Positions 51,604-60,804 of a DNA stretch of 64,000 bases are shown piece by piece. Where the stretch lies: positions 124,001-188,000 of the forward strand of contig NZ_JASSYX010000002.1 in NCBI RefSeq assembly GCF_030244015.1. Direction: 5' to 3'. The notes beneath the pieces are model-generated. The model made no database searches and had not been told where the DNA came from. It saw nothing but the letters and a program-made list of their open reading frames with translations. The translations under genes and the position numbers were made by a program. Origin of the DNA: Pedobacter ginsengisoli. Lineage in GTDB: Bacteria > Bacteroidota > Bacteroidia > Sphingobacteriales > Sphingobacteriaceae. Position 1 is the stretch's first letter; every line of letters begins with the position of its first letter.

Positions 51604-52635
51604 ATGAAATCACCTACCTTTTTCGATTTTATACTGATTGCTGAATATTCAGCTACGCCCAAATATCTTCAGCTGTCTAATGCGATCATAAAAGCTGTCG
51701 AGCAGGGAAAACTGAAAAAGGAAACCTTGCTTCCTTCGATTAATGAACTGAGTTATAAATTGGAAATATCAAGGGATACCGCCGAAAAAGGATATAAGTA
51801 CCTGAAAAACATCGGCGTGATCAATTCAGTTCCCGGTAAGGGATACTACATCGCTAATATAGATTTCAAGCGGAAACTGAAGGTATTTCTCCTGTTTAAC
51901 AAACTGAGTGCACATAAGAAGATTGTTTATGATGCTTTTATTGCCGCTCTTGGTAATGATGTGTCGGTGGATTTCTACATTTACAACAATGACTTTACCT
52001 TGTTTAAGCGGTTTCTGACCAACAAAAATGAAGATTATTCACATTATGTGATCATACCGCATTTTATAGAAGGGGAAGAATATGCCCGGGACATCATCAA
52101 TACCCTGCCAAAGGAAAAGTTGGTTCTGCTGGATAAAAAAATTCCGGGAATAGATGGACAGTATGCGGCGGCATATGAAAATTTTGAGAAAAATATTTAT
52201 GACGCGCTGGAGCAGGCACGGACTCAATTGAGCAAATATCATACGCTGAAGATCATTTTTCCTAAGGGAAGCTATTTCCCCAAGGAAATTCTGGATGGCT
52301 TTCACCGCTTTTGTCAGCAATATGCTTTCTCTCATAAGGTAGTGAGCAACATTACTGAGGAACCGATTAACGAAGGTGAGGTGTTCATCAACCTGATGGA
52401 AGATGACCTTGTGATTCTGCTGGAGCGTGTAATCGGCATGAAGTTTAAGATCGGCAGGGACATAGGTGTGATCTCTTATAACGAAACACCGCTGAAAAAG
52501 ATTATACTGAATGGCATTACGACCATATCAACCGATTTTAGATTTATGGGAACTGTAGCTGCAAACCTCGTTCTGGACAATTCCTGCAGACATATAGAAG
52601 TGCCATTTTACTATACCAGGAGAGCTTCCATTTAA
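51604..52635 (+). CDS. GntR-family regulator with LacI-like ligand-binding domain
   Basis: 343 residues: an N-terminal GntR-type winged helix (about 10-75: PKYLQLSNAIIKAVEQGKLKKETLLPSINELSYKLEISRDTAEKGYKYLKN, ending with GVINSVPGKGYYI) and a C-terminal periplasmic-binding-protein-like domain (about 85-343) of the LacI type that would bind a sugar or sugar derivative. This two-part architecture is common among Bacteroidota regulators of sugar catabolism. Lying between the rhamnosidases and rhaT, it is the likely rhamnose-responsive regulator of the cluster; the effector (rhamnose or a phosphorylated intermediate) is not known. Confidence 0.88.
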   Translation: MKSPTFFDFILIAEYSATPKYLQLSNAIIKAVEQGKLKKETLLPSINELSYKLEISRDTAEKGYKYLKNIGVINSVPGKGYYIANIDFKRKLKVFLLFNKLSAHKKIVYDAFIAALGNDVSVDFYIYNNDFTLFKRFLTNKNEDYSHYVIIPHFIEGEEYARDIINTLPKEKLVLLDKKIPGIDGQYAAAYENFEKNIYDALEQARTQLSKYHTLKIIFPKGSYFPKEILDGFHRFCQQYAFSHKVVSNITEEPINEGEVFINLMEDDLVILLERVIGMKFKIGRDIGVISYNETPLKKIILNGITTISTDFRFMGTVAANLVLDNSCRHIEVPFYYTRRASI

Positions 52636-52734
52636 AAATCTTATTTTTCTTTGATCTCCCATGATGGTACATGACAGTTTTAAGGAACATCATCTATAAA
52701 TTAGTCCTTCTAAACCAAATAAAACTCATTTGAT

Positions 52735-53829
52735 ATGAATGCAATCTTAGGTGTAATTTTCCATTTTATCGGCGGTTTTGCGTCCGGTAGTTTCTACATC
52801 CCCTATAAGAAAGTGAGAGGCTGGGCCTGGGAAAGTTACTGGATTGTTGGTGGCATTTTTTCATGGCTGATTGTTCCCCCATTGGCAGCGTATTTAACAA
52901 TTCCGAACTTTGGTGACATCATTGTCAGCACTGATGGAAGAACCTTAAGCCTGGCTTATTTTTTCGGGATATTGTGGGGGATTGGCGGCTTAACTTATGG
53001 CCTGGGGGTCCGTTATCTGGGTGTTTCCCTTGGGAGCAGTATAATCCTGGGGCTCTGCATGGTTCTGGGGTCTATATTGCCATCTATTTATTTCGATGTT
53101 TTCCCGCAGGCAGGAAAAGATACATTTACCATGTTCCTGCATACTGACTGGGGCAGAATGGTGCTATTGGGATTGCTGGTCTGTGTTCTGGGGATTATTA
53201 TCTGCGGCAGAGCGGGTATGATGAAAGAAAAGGAGATCAGTACCGGTGTAACGGATCCGCATGGATTGGAAGTTAAAACTGAATATAAGTTTGGCCTGGG
53301 CTTATTTGTCGGGATAGTTTCAGGGGTATTAAGTGCCTGTTTTAATTTCGGTATTGAAGCAGGTAAGCCGATGGCCGATGCGGCGAATGCAATATGGAAA
53401 GCTGCAAATCCATCGGAGACGGGCAATTTTTTGTTCTCTAATAATGTGACTTATATTATTGTGCTTTGGGGTGGTTTGACCACCAACTTCATTTGGTGCA
53501 TGATCTTAAACGCAAGGAATAAAACATTCAGCGATTATACGAACAAGTCAACACCATTGTTAAAAAACTATATCTTTTCTGCTTTGGCAGGCACAACCTG
53601 GTTCCTGCAATTCTTTTTCTACGGAATGGGGGAGAGCAAAATGGGTAACGGCGCAAGCTCCTGGATATTGCACATGGCATTCATCATTTTAATTGCAAAT
53701 GTTTGGGGACTGGTACTGAAAGAATGGAAAGGTGTTTCTAAAAGAACTTTAATAACTGTGTTAGTCGGTATCCTTACCATTATTTTGTCAGTACTTATTG
53801 TTGGTTACGGCAATTCAATTAAAGGTTAA
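52735..53829 (+). CDS. rhaT: L-rhamnose-proton symporter
   Basis: An inner-membrane sugar/H+ symporter of 364 residues with about ten hydrophobic helices, of the RhaT family within the drug/metabolite superfamily. The N-terminus MNAILGVIFHFIGGFASGSFYIPYKKVRGWAWESYW is close to that family's opening, and the conserved GLTYGLGVRYLGVSLGSSIILGLCMVLG segment is present. It imports L-rhamnose released by the rhamnosidases, feeding the enzymes encoded directly downstream. A 99-base gap separates it from the regulator, so it may start its own transcript; only 26 bases separate it from the aldolase gene. Confidence 0.95.
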   Translation: MNAILGVIFHFIGGFASGSFYIPYKKVRGWAWESYWIVGGIFSWLIVPPLAAYLTIPNFGDIIVSTDGRTLSLAYFFGILWGIGGLTYGLGVRYLGVSLGSSIILGLCMVLGSILPSIYFDVFPQAGKDTFTMFLHTDWGRMVLLGLLVCVLGIIICGRAGMMKEKEISTGVTDPHGLEVKTEYKFGLGLFVGIVSGVLSACFNFGIEAGKPMADAANAIWKAANPSETGNFLFSNNVTYIIVLWGGLTTNFIWCMILNARNKTFSDYTNKSTPLLKNYIFSALAGTTWFLQFFFYGMGESKMGNGASSWILHMAFIILIANVWGLVLKEWKGVSKRTLITVLVGILTIILSVLIVGYGNSIKG

Positions 53830-53855
53830 ATTATAAAAAATAAATAAATACTATA

Positions 53856-55976
53856 ATGTCTATCGAAACGAAAAGTTATAATCACGTAAGCTATTTGTGG
53901 AATGAAGAGGAGGCGGCAAAACTGGCTGGTGATGAAGTTGCCTTATTGATCTATCGTTCAAATTTACTGGGTGCTGATTTGCGCCTGACCAATTATGGCG
54001 GTGGGAATACTTCCTGCAAAGCCATTGCTAAAGATCCGCTGACCGGCGCTGACACTGAGGTAATGTGGGTAAAAGGGTCTGGGGGCGACTTGGGTACCTT
54101 AAAGCGAAACGGTCTTGCTGCTTTGTACGTGGACAAGCTTCGCAACTTAAAGAACATCTACAGGGGGCTGGCCTACGAGGATGAAATGGTGGAACTTTTC
54201 AACCATTGCATTTACGACCTGCAGTCCAAGGCCCCTTCGATTGACACGCCGCTGCATGGTTTTTTACCATTTAAACATATTGACCACCTTCACCCGGATG
54301 CGGCCATCGCCATTGCTGCTGCAAAGGATGGTGAGCAGATTACAAAAGAACTCTTTGGCGGAACCATCGGCTGGGTGCCCTGGCAAAAGCCTGGCTTTGA
54401 GCTGGGATTGATGCTGAAGGCTTGCCTGGATGAGAATCCTGGTATCAGGGGGATTATGCTGGGGTCGCACGGTTTATTTACCTGGGGTGATACCGCCTAT
54501 GAAAGTTACATCAACACGCTGGACGTTATTGAAAAATGCGCGGAATATCTGGAAGCCAACTATGGCAGGAAGGGCCCGGTATTCGGTGGTCAGAAGATAG
54601 CGAGTGCAGAATCCACCGTACGTTTGAGTCAAGCTGCGACTATTGCACCGTTATTAAGAGGCTTTTGCTCCAGCGAAAAGCACATGATAGGTCATTTTAC
54701 CGATGACGCAAGGGTACTTGAGTTCATCAACTCGAATGACCTGGACAGGTTGGCTCCATTGGGTACCAGCTGTCCTGACCACTTCCTGCGCACAAAGATC
54801 AGCCCGCTTGTGCTGGACCTGCGACCCGATGAAGACCTGACGGACATGAAGGCCCTCAAAGAAAGACTTGCCCCTGAATTTGAAGCCTATAGAAAGATGT
54901 ACAGTGAGTATTACAATGCCTGTAAACACGACAATAGTCCTGCAATAAGGGATGCTAATCCGGTGATCATTTTGTATCCGGGGATAGGGATGTTCTCGTT
55001 TTCTAAAGATAAACAAACTGCCAGAGTTGCTGCCGAGTTTTATACCAATGCAATCAACGTGATGAAAGGCGCCGAAGCCATATCTGAATATACTTCTTTA
55101 CCGAGACAGGAAGCATTCAATATCGAATACTGGCTTTTGGAAGAGGCTAAACTGCAAAGGATGCCAAAGCCTAAGCCCCTGACCGGAAAGATTGCTTTGG
55201 TGACCGGTAGCGCCGGCGGAATAGGCAAGGCCATAGCCAAACGGTTTGTAGAAGAAGGCGGCGTCGTAGTACTGAACGATATGAATGCAGAAAGGCTTCA
55301 GGGTGCTGCAGATGAATTCAGAAGCAGGTACGGCCAGGACAGTTATACCACCGCTGTGCTGAATGTAACCAGCCCGGAACAGATCGGAGCAGCTTTTGAT
55401 ATAGCTGCGCTCGCTTTTGGAGGGATTGATATAGTAGTGAACAATGCTGGTCTTTCCATTTCGAAAACAATAGCGGACCATACGGAGCAAGACTGGGATC
55501 TGCTGTATGATGTGCTGGTAAAAGGCCAGTTCTTTGTCACGCAAGCGGCCGCTGCGGTCATGCAGAAACAGGGTACCGGGGGCGATGTCCTGAATATCGT
55601 GAGTAAAAATGCGCTGGTCAGCGGCCCGAATAATGCTGGATATGGCAGCGCGAAAGCAGCCCAGTTGCACCTGAGCAGGTTGAATGCAGCAGAACTGGGT
55701 GCCGATGGTATCCGGGTCAATGTAGTTAATCCTGATGCAGTGATCAGTGACAGTAATATCTGGGCAGGCGGATGGGCAGAAGGCCGTGCGAAAGCCTATG
55801 GGATAACCGTTGCAGAGTTGCCTGCGTATTACGCAAAACGTACTTTGCTGAACGAAGTAATTTTACCTGATGATATTGCCAATGCATGCTTTGCTTTTGT
55901 AGGCGGTTTGCTGAATAAATCTACAGGTAATGTGTTGAACGTGGACGGAGGAGTAGCACCTGCCTTTGTCCGTTAA
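53856..55976 (+). CDS. Bifunctional rhamnulose-1-phosphate aldolase/short-chain dehydrogenase
   Basis: A 706-residue fusion of the RhaEW type. Residues 1 to about 430 are a class II aldolase/adducin domain (NYGGGNTSCK, WVKGSGGDLG, DTPLHGFLPF and ADHxH-like FKHIDHLHPDA metal site). From about 440 to the end is a short-chain dehydrogenase with GKIALVTGSAGGIGKA (nucleotide binding) and the YxxxK pair in GYGSAKAA. The aldolase splits L-rhamnulose 1-phosphate into DHAP and L-lactaldehyde, and the dehydrogenase oxidises lactaldehyde to lactate. This fusion replaces separate RhaD and aldehyde dehydrogenase. It is cotranscribed with rhaI (14-base gap). Confidence 0.95.
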   Translation: MSIETKSYNHVSYLWNEEEAAKLAGDEVALLIYRSNLLGADLRLTNYGGGNTSCKAIAKDPLTGADTEVMWVKGSGGDLGTLKRNGLAALYVDKLRNLKNIYRGLAYEDEMVELFNHCIYDLQSKAPSIDTPLHGFLPFKHIDHLHPDAAIAIAAAKDGEQITKELFGGTIGWVPWQKPGFELGLMLKACLDENPGIRGIMLGSHGLFTWGDTAYESYINTLDVIEKCAEYLEANYGRKGPVFGGQKIASAESTVRLSQAATIAPLLRGFCSSEKHMIGHFTDDARVLEFINSNDLDRLAPLGTSCPDHFLRTKISPLVLDLRPDEDLTDMKALKERLAPEFEAYRKMYSEYYNACKHDNSPAIRDANPVIILYPGIGMFSFSKDKQTARVAAEFYTNAINVMKGAEAISEYTSLPRQEAFNIEYWLLEEAKLQRMPKPKPLTGKIALVTGSAGGIGKAIAKRFVEEGGVVVLNDMNAERLQGAADEFRSRYGQDSYTTAVLNVTSPEQIGAAFDIAALAFGGIDIVVNNAGLSISKTIADHTEQDWDLLYDVLVKGQFFVTQAAAAVMQKQGTGGDVLNIVSKNALVSGPNNAGYGSAKAAQLHLSRLNAAELGADGIRVNVVNPDAVISDSNIWAGGWAEGRAKAYGITVAELPAYYAKRTLLNEVILPDDIANACFAFVGGLLNKSTGNVLNVDGGVAPAFVR

Positions 55977-55989
55977 AACTTATTGAAAC

Positions 55990-57264
55990 ATGAAAATAGA
56001 AAACTATCATATCAAATCGTTGAACAGCGAGCAACTCACCAAACACAACAGCAGGCTTTCTTTTGTGAAATCGGAAGTAAACGATGCGGAAGCGATCATT
56101 CAAAAACTGGTAGATTTCCAGATTGCCATACCAAGCTGGGCATTGGGTACAGGTGGTACACGTTTTGGCCGTTTCTCTTCTGGAGGTGAGCCCCGCAACA
56201 TTGAAGAAAAAATTGAAGACATTGGCTTATTGCATAGATTAAACGGATCAAGTGGTGCCGTTTCCCTGCACATTCCCTGGGATACCGTAGAAAACACTGC
56301 CGGAATAAAAGCACTCGCTGCACAACATGGGCTGCGCTTTGACGCGATGAACTCCAATACCTTTCAGGATCAGCCGGACCAGGCAAAGAGCTATAAATTT
56401 GGTTCGCTGCAGCATGTCGACAAAGCGGTAAGGAAGCAAGCTGTTGACCATAATATTGAAGTGATTCGCCAGGGCGTAGAACTTGGATCAAAAGCATTGA
56501 CGGTTTGGCTTTCGGACGGCTCCTGCTTTCCAGGGCAGCTAAATTTCAGAAAGGCCTTCCAAAATACACTGGAAGGTTTGAGAGAAATCTATGCCGCATT
56601 GCCTGCAGACTGGAAGGTATTTGTCGAGTACAAAGCCTTTGAACCTAATTTTTATTCAACAACGGTGGGTGATTGGGGCCAATCTTTACTGTATGCCTCT
56701 AAACTCGGGCCTAAGGCCTTTACACTGGTAGATCTGGGTCACCACCTGCCGAACGCAAATATAGAGCAGATTGTTTCCTTATTGCTCATGGAAGAAAAGC
56801 TGGGCGGTTTCCACTTTAACGACTCCAAATATGGTGATGATGACCTCACCGCAGGCAGCATGAAACCATATCAGCTGTTTCTCATTTTTAATGAGCTGGT
56901 AGAAGGAATGGACGCCAGAGGCATGAACCATCGCGAAGATCTGGGATGGATGATCGATGCTTCACACAATGTGAAAGATCCGCTGGAAGATCTGCTGCAA
57001 TCTGTAGAAGCCATTATGATCGCCTATGCGCAGGCGCTGTCTGTAGACAGGGTAGCATTGCAGGAAGCGCAGGCTGTTAATGACGTGGTGCGTGCCCAGG
57101 AGATTTTACAAAATGCTTTCCGGACAGATCTTCGGGCGCTGGTTGCAGAGGCCCGTTTGCGTTCAGGTGCCGCCTTATCGCCGATCGATGTGTATAGAAA
57201 ATATAATGTGAGAGAGGAACTGATTAAAAACAGAGGAGCTAAGACAGTGGCAACGGGACTCTAG
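55990..57264 (+). CDS. rhaI: L-rhamnose isomerase (RhaI type)
   Basis: A 424-residue metal-dependent TIM-barrel isomerase converting L-rhamnose to L-rhamnulose, of the RhaI group rather than the classical RhaA. Landmarks include IPSWALGTGGTRFGRFSSGGEPRNIEEK near residue 45, LSDGSCFPGQLNF, VFVEYKAFEPNFYSTTVGDWGQ and GFHFNDSKYGDDDLTAGSM, containing the metal- and substrate-binding Glu, Asp and His. It lies between the aldolase fusion and the kinase, with gaps of 13 and 4 bases, so the three are one unit. An overlapping +1 frame ATG at 55983 is a shadow. Confidence 0.95.
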   Translation: MKIENYHIKSLNSEQLTKHNSRLSFVKSEVNDAEAIIQKLVDFQIAIPSWALGTGGTRFGRFSSGGEPRNIEEKIEDIGLLHRLNGSSGAVSLHIPWDTVENTAGIKALAAQHGLRFDAMNSNTFQDQPDQAKSYKFGSLQHVDKAVRKQAVDHNIEVIRQGVELGSKALTVWLSDGSCFPGQLNFRKAFQNTLEGLREIYAALPADWKVFVEYKAFEPNFYSTTVGDWGQSLLYASKLGPKAFTLVDLGHHLPNANIEQIVSLLLMEEKLGGFHFNDSKYGDDDLTAGSMKPYQLFLIFNELVEGMDARGMNHREDLGWMIDASHNVKDPLEDLLQSVEAIMIAYAQALSVDRVALQEAQAVNDVVRAQEILQNAFRTDLRALVAEARLRSGAALSPIDVYRKYNVREELIKNRGAKTVATGL

Positions 57265-57268
57265 TTTA

Positions 57269-58645
57269 ATGGGATTGGAAATGAAAAGAACTCCGGTTAT
57301 AGCGGTTTTTGATGTAGGTAAAACAAATAAGAAGCTGTTTCTTTTTGATGAACGTTATAAGATCGTTTTTGAAAAATCGGCAAGGTTTATCGAAACACTG
57401 GATGAAGACGGTGATGCCTGCGAGAACCTGGAGAGCCTGAGGCTGTCGGTTTTTGATTCACTTCGCGAAGTATTTAAGAACACGGAGTTTGAGATCAGGG
57501 CAATTAACTTTGCGACTTACGGAGCAAGTTTTGTGTATATCGATGAAGATGGAAAACCGTTGGCACCGTTGTACAATTACCTGAAGGAATATCCGGAGGA
57601 ATTAAAGAATAAGTTCTACAGTGATTATGGGGGCGAGGAAGTCTTTTCAAACCTGACTGCTTCCCCTGTTCTGGGCAGCCTGAATTCAGGAATGCAGATT
57701 TACCGGATCAAACACGAAAAACCGGAATTGTTTAAGCAAATTAAGTATGCACTTCATTTGCCGCAGTATTTGAGTTGCCTGATTTCAGGGGAAGCTTATT
57801 CGGATATCACAAGTATTGGCTGCCATACCAATCTCTGGGATTTCAGTAAGAACAGGTACCATGAATGGGTGGAGAAAGAAGGCATTTTAGAAAAACTGGC
57901 ACCTATTGTACCTTCGGACAGTGTAATGCCGGCTGCCTTTCCAGGCAACAATTATGGTGTGGGTGCTGGCCTGCACGACAGTTCAGCTGCGCTGATACCT
58001 TACCTGGTGAGTTTTAGCGAGCCATTCATATTGCTGTCAACCGGAACCTGGTGCATCAGTTTAAACCCTTTCAACTCCTCGCCGCTAACGGCGGAAGAGC
58101 TGAAGAATGATTGTCTCTGCTATTTGCAGTATGAGGGTAAACCGGTGAAGGCTTCACGCTTGTTTACAGGTTATGAACATGAGCAGCAAGTGAAAAGGAT
58201 TGCTGCGCATTTTGGTACTGATGTGATCAGCTATCGCTCTGTATCTTACGAGGCAGCTTTAATTGAAGAGCTGGAAAGAAGGAACGACGGCCTGGTTGAT
58301 GGGGCTTCATTTGCCGGCAGAGACCTTAATGAATATTCTTCAGACACCCTGGCCTATCATCAATTGATTCTTGATCTGGTGAACCAGCAGTATGTTTCTA
58401 CAAATATGGTACTCAGCGGAACTAATGTAAAGCGGATATTTGTGGATGGTGGTTTTAGTAAGAATGCTATATTCATGAATCTGCTTGCACGGGCATTTCC
58501 TGAACTGGAAGTTTTTGCCGCCTACATGGCCCAGGCCACCGCTGTAGGAGCAGCACTGGCCATTCATAAATCATGGAATACCCAGGCATTGCCCAATGAT
58601 ATTGTCGACCTCAAATACTACGCGATCGCTCAAAAACAACATTAA
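57269..58645 (+). CDS. rhaK: Rhamnulokinase (FGGY carbohydrate kinase)
   Basis: A 458-residue FGGY-family kinase that phosphorylates L-rhamnulose to the 1-phosphate. It shows the family's DVGKTNKK phosphate-1 motif near the N-terminus, an ATP-site LLSTGTWCISLNPF motif in the middle, and a FVDGGFSKNAIFMNLLA motif near residue 395, followed by the closing QATAVGAALA helix. The metabolic neighbours make rhamnulose its expected substrate (the FGGY family also includes fuculokinases). The start may be at 57269 or at the second ATG at 57281. A strong terminator just downstream ends the cluster. Confidence 0.92.
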   Translation: MGLEMKRTPVIAVFDVGKTNKKLFLFDERYKIVFEKSARFIETLDEDGDACENLESLRLSVFDSLREVFKNTEFEIRAINFATYGASFVYIDEDGKPLAPLYNYLKEYPEELKNKFYSDYGGEEVFSNLTASPVLGSLNSGMQIYRIKHEKPELFKQIKYALHLPQYLSCLISGEAYSDITSIGCHTNLWDFSKNRYHEWVEKEGILEKLAPIVPSDSVMPAAFPGNNYGVGAGLHDSSAALIPYLVSFSEPFILLSTGTWCISLNPFNSSPLTAEELKNDCLCYLQYEGKPVKASRLFTGYEHEQQVKRIAAHFGTDVISYRSVSYEAALIEELERRNDGLVDGASFAGRDLNEYSSDTLAYHQLILDLVNQQYVSTNMVLSGTNVKRIFVDGGFSKNAIFMNLLARAFPELEVFAAYMAQATAVGAALAIHKSWNTQALPNDIVDLKYYAIAQKQH

Positions 58646-58649
58646 GCAA

Positions 58650-58688
58650 GCCTGCTGCTTTGTTTGTTTTAAGCGGCAGGCGCTTTTT
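58650..58688 (+). terminator. Terminator of the rhamnose cluster
   Basis: GCCTGCTGCTT pairs with AAGCGGCAGGC (one wobble) across a ten-base loop and is followed by a six-T run. It lies three bases after the kinase stop and overlaps the 3' end of the convergent EamA gene. Confidence 0.85.
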
Positions 58689-59607
58689 TATATTTCGAAA
58701 GGTTGATGAGCAGGACACTACCGAGAATGACCACCAAACCGGTAATCTGTGTAGCACTGATCACTTCATCCGCAAAAAATACTGCCAGCAATACCGCGAC
58801 CACGGGATTCACATAAGCATAGGTGCTGACCTGGGTGGCGGGCCTGACCTGCAGCAGCCAAACATAAGCACTGAAAGCCAGTATGGAGCCAAACCCGATC
58901 AGATAGGAAACAGACCACCAGGCACTGGCAGGTACATCCTGAAAGCGGAACTGGCTCAGTTCTCCTGAAATGATACTGGCCGGGAGGAAAAAGAGCCCGG
59001 CGATGAGCATTTGCCATCCTGTAGACACAGCTGCGCTGGTGTTTGTACCAGGGTGATATTTGGAATACAGTGAACCGCCTGCCCAGCCGATTGGTCCTAT
59101 AACCAGCAGGGCCATGCCCAATATAGTTCTTTTGTCTTGCCCCACTTCAAAACCAGAGAGTTGCTCCCAGAACAAAAGGATGACGCCAAGGAAACCGATG
59201 ATCAGCCCGGCTACAGTAAATTTGTTGCTGAAGTTCTGTTTCCAGAGTTTTTTGTCCAGGATGACAAACCAGATGGCCGCAGAGGAGACCATGATCGCCA
59301 CCAATCCGCTGGTCATAAACTGTTCGACCCAGATGACGATCCCGTTGCCCACACCAAGCATCAATACCCCGCTGATCCCGGCACTCCACAGGTTTCTCCG
59401 GTCAAAGATGGCTGTGCCGCTAAGCTTGCACCATCCCAGCAGAAGCAAACCCGCCACAATAAAGCGAAAGGTGCCTAAAAAGAAGGGCGGAAAGCCCTGA
59501 AGTGCTCTCGCTATGAAAAAATAAGTTGAGCCCCATACCGCATAAACTATGAGAAAGGCCAGGACAACAAGTAAAATAGAAGATGCTTTTTTCTGATCAG
59601 AGGGCAT
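58669..59607 (-). CDS. EamA/DMT family transporter
   Basis: A 312-residue inner-membrane protein with ten predicted helices arranged as two EamA repeats, the drug/metabolite transporter family. The first repeat begins LAFLIVYAVWGSTYFFIARAL (residues ~15-35), typical for YedA-like members, and the second half has YLIGFGSILAFSAYVWLLQ and AYVNPVVAVLLAVFFADEVIS. Usually these export amino acids or metabolites, but the substrate is not predictable. It is a single leftward gene convergent with rhaK, its 3' end inside the rhaK terminator. The N- and C-terminal tails are short and polar. Confidence 0.9.
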   Translation of the reverse strand: MPSDQKKASSILLVVLAFLIVYAVWGSTYFFIARALQGFPPFFLGTFRFIVAGLLLLGWCKLSGTAIFDRRNLWSAGISGVLMLGVGNGIVIWVEQFMTSGLVAIMVSSAAIWFVILDKKLWKQNFSNKFTVAGLIIGFLGVILLFWEQLSGFEVGQDKRTILGMALLVIGPIGWAGGSLYSKYHPGTNTSAAVSTGWQMLIAGLFFLPASIISGELSQFRFQDVPASAWWSVSYLIGFGSILAFSAYVWLLQVRPATQVSTYAYVNPVVAVLLAVFFADEVISATQITGLVVILGSVLLINLSKYKKAPAA

Positions 59608-59681
59608 GATTTTTTTTCAACAAATGAACATTTATTGTAGAAAAATCATGTCATCAAAATGTTATATAACATTTCTATTAC

Positions 59682-60704
59682 TTATTTCGCTGACCCGCTG
59701 TATTTAAGCTTTACTGCAGGGGATTTGGAATAAGCCAGCCAAAGTTCATCAACAGTTTTCCCGGTCAGGTTTGCCCAGGACTGTTCTGTATACTCATGCT
59801 TTCTCAGCTGATCGTCCAGGGTCGCAATGAGGCCTTTTTTAACATTTTGCTCCAGCCATTCAAAAAAGCGGGCAGTGATGCGGTAGCTGTTTTTATAGCT
59901 CTGTGATTCTTTAAACTCCGGCAGCGCCCATTTGGAGCCAATGTTGTCTACTCCAAATTTATAACGGACATAGTCGGCAATTCCTTCTGTAAGCCATACC
60001 GGTCCGGATCCATAACCATATCCCTGCACGATGTGCATGGTTTCGTGGGTCACTACGTCAATGTCTGTAGGGTGTGATTTCATATAAGCGGCACTAAAGA
60101 GGATTCTGTTGCCGCTGGCCTCAGCTACTCCTTTGTAGGCGGTGTCTACCACAAAAAGTACATTTCTGGTAGAACTGTCATTGAACATTTTAACAAGTTT
60201 AGGATAGATCTTGAAATAGGTCCTGATCAGGTTTTCTTTGACAGCCGGATCAAATTCAGGGGCTTTACTGATGAAGACCAGCTGGTATTTGCCTTTCTTA
60301 ATGGTATCGGCTGAAACCCAGTTTTTAGAGAACTGGGACATCAGTGCCTTTTCCAGTTTATCCGGATTGTTTTTTAACCAGTTGCTATTGATGATGATTT
60401 CACCTGCCTTAGCACTAATAGCCCCCTCAAATTTATCGGATACTTCCAGTGTGACTTCGCGTTTGGTACGGTATCCGTCTGCCTGCGCAAATGCCGGATA
60501 AACCTTGTTAAACACGGTTTTTAATACCCCGTTTGCACTGGTGTCTACTGCTGTGCCGGAATTGTTGATGATGCTGAGCTGAAAGGGCCTTGGACCCCGT
60601 CTTTGCCGGGCAGGAGGATTGGTTTGGGCTGGTACTGTCTGCTGTGCGGCAACTTCTCCTGCAAGTGCTAAAAGCAACGCTGGTATCAAAAATATTCGGG
60701 CCAT
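59682..60704 (-). CDS. Exported basic secretory protein-family metallopeptidase
   Basis: 340 residues: a signal peptide (ending AGEVAAQ), a Pro/Arg-rich linker, then a basic-secretory-protein-like region with a zinc-protease motif HETMH at residues 220-224 (Glu221 as base) and WLTEGIADYVRYKFG about twenty residues later supplying the third ligand. The family is named after plant defence proteins and its bacterial members are putative zinc peptidases. The N-terminal domain (about 45-150) is of another fold and unrecognised. A TATCTTTA element at 60728-60735 on the minus strand is a likely promoter. Function and substrate unknown. Confidence 0.85.
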   Translation of the reverse strand: MARIFLIPALLLALAGEVAAQQTVPAQTNPPARQRRGPRPFQLSIINNSGTAVDTSANGVLKTVFNKVYPAFAQADGYRTKREVTLEVSDKFEGAISAKAGEIIINSNWLKNNPDKLEKALMSQFSKNWVSADTIKKGKYQLVFISKAPEFDPAVKENLIRTYFKIYPKLVKMFNDSSTRNVLFVVDTAYKGVAEASGNRILFSAAYMKSHPTDIDVVTHETMHIVQGYGYGSGPVWLTEGIADYVRYKFGVDNIGSKWALPEFKESQSYKNSYRITARFFEWLEQNVKKGLIATLDDQLRKHEYTEQSWANLTGKTVDELWLAYSKSPAVKLKYSGSAK

Positions 60705-60804
60705 AATATCGGTGAGTTTATTCGGGATAAAGATATTTCATATCCGTCAATGATGATGTAAAAAAGCGGTGACTTGGCTATATTTACCTTATGAACCACA
60801 AAAG

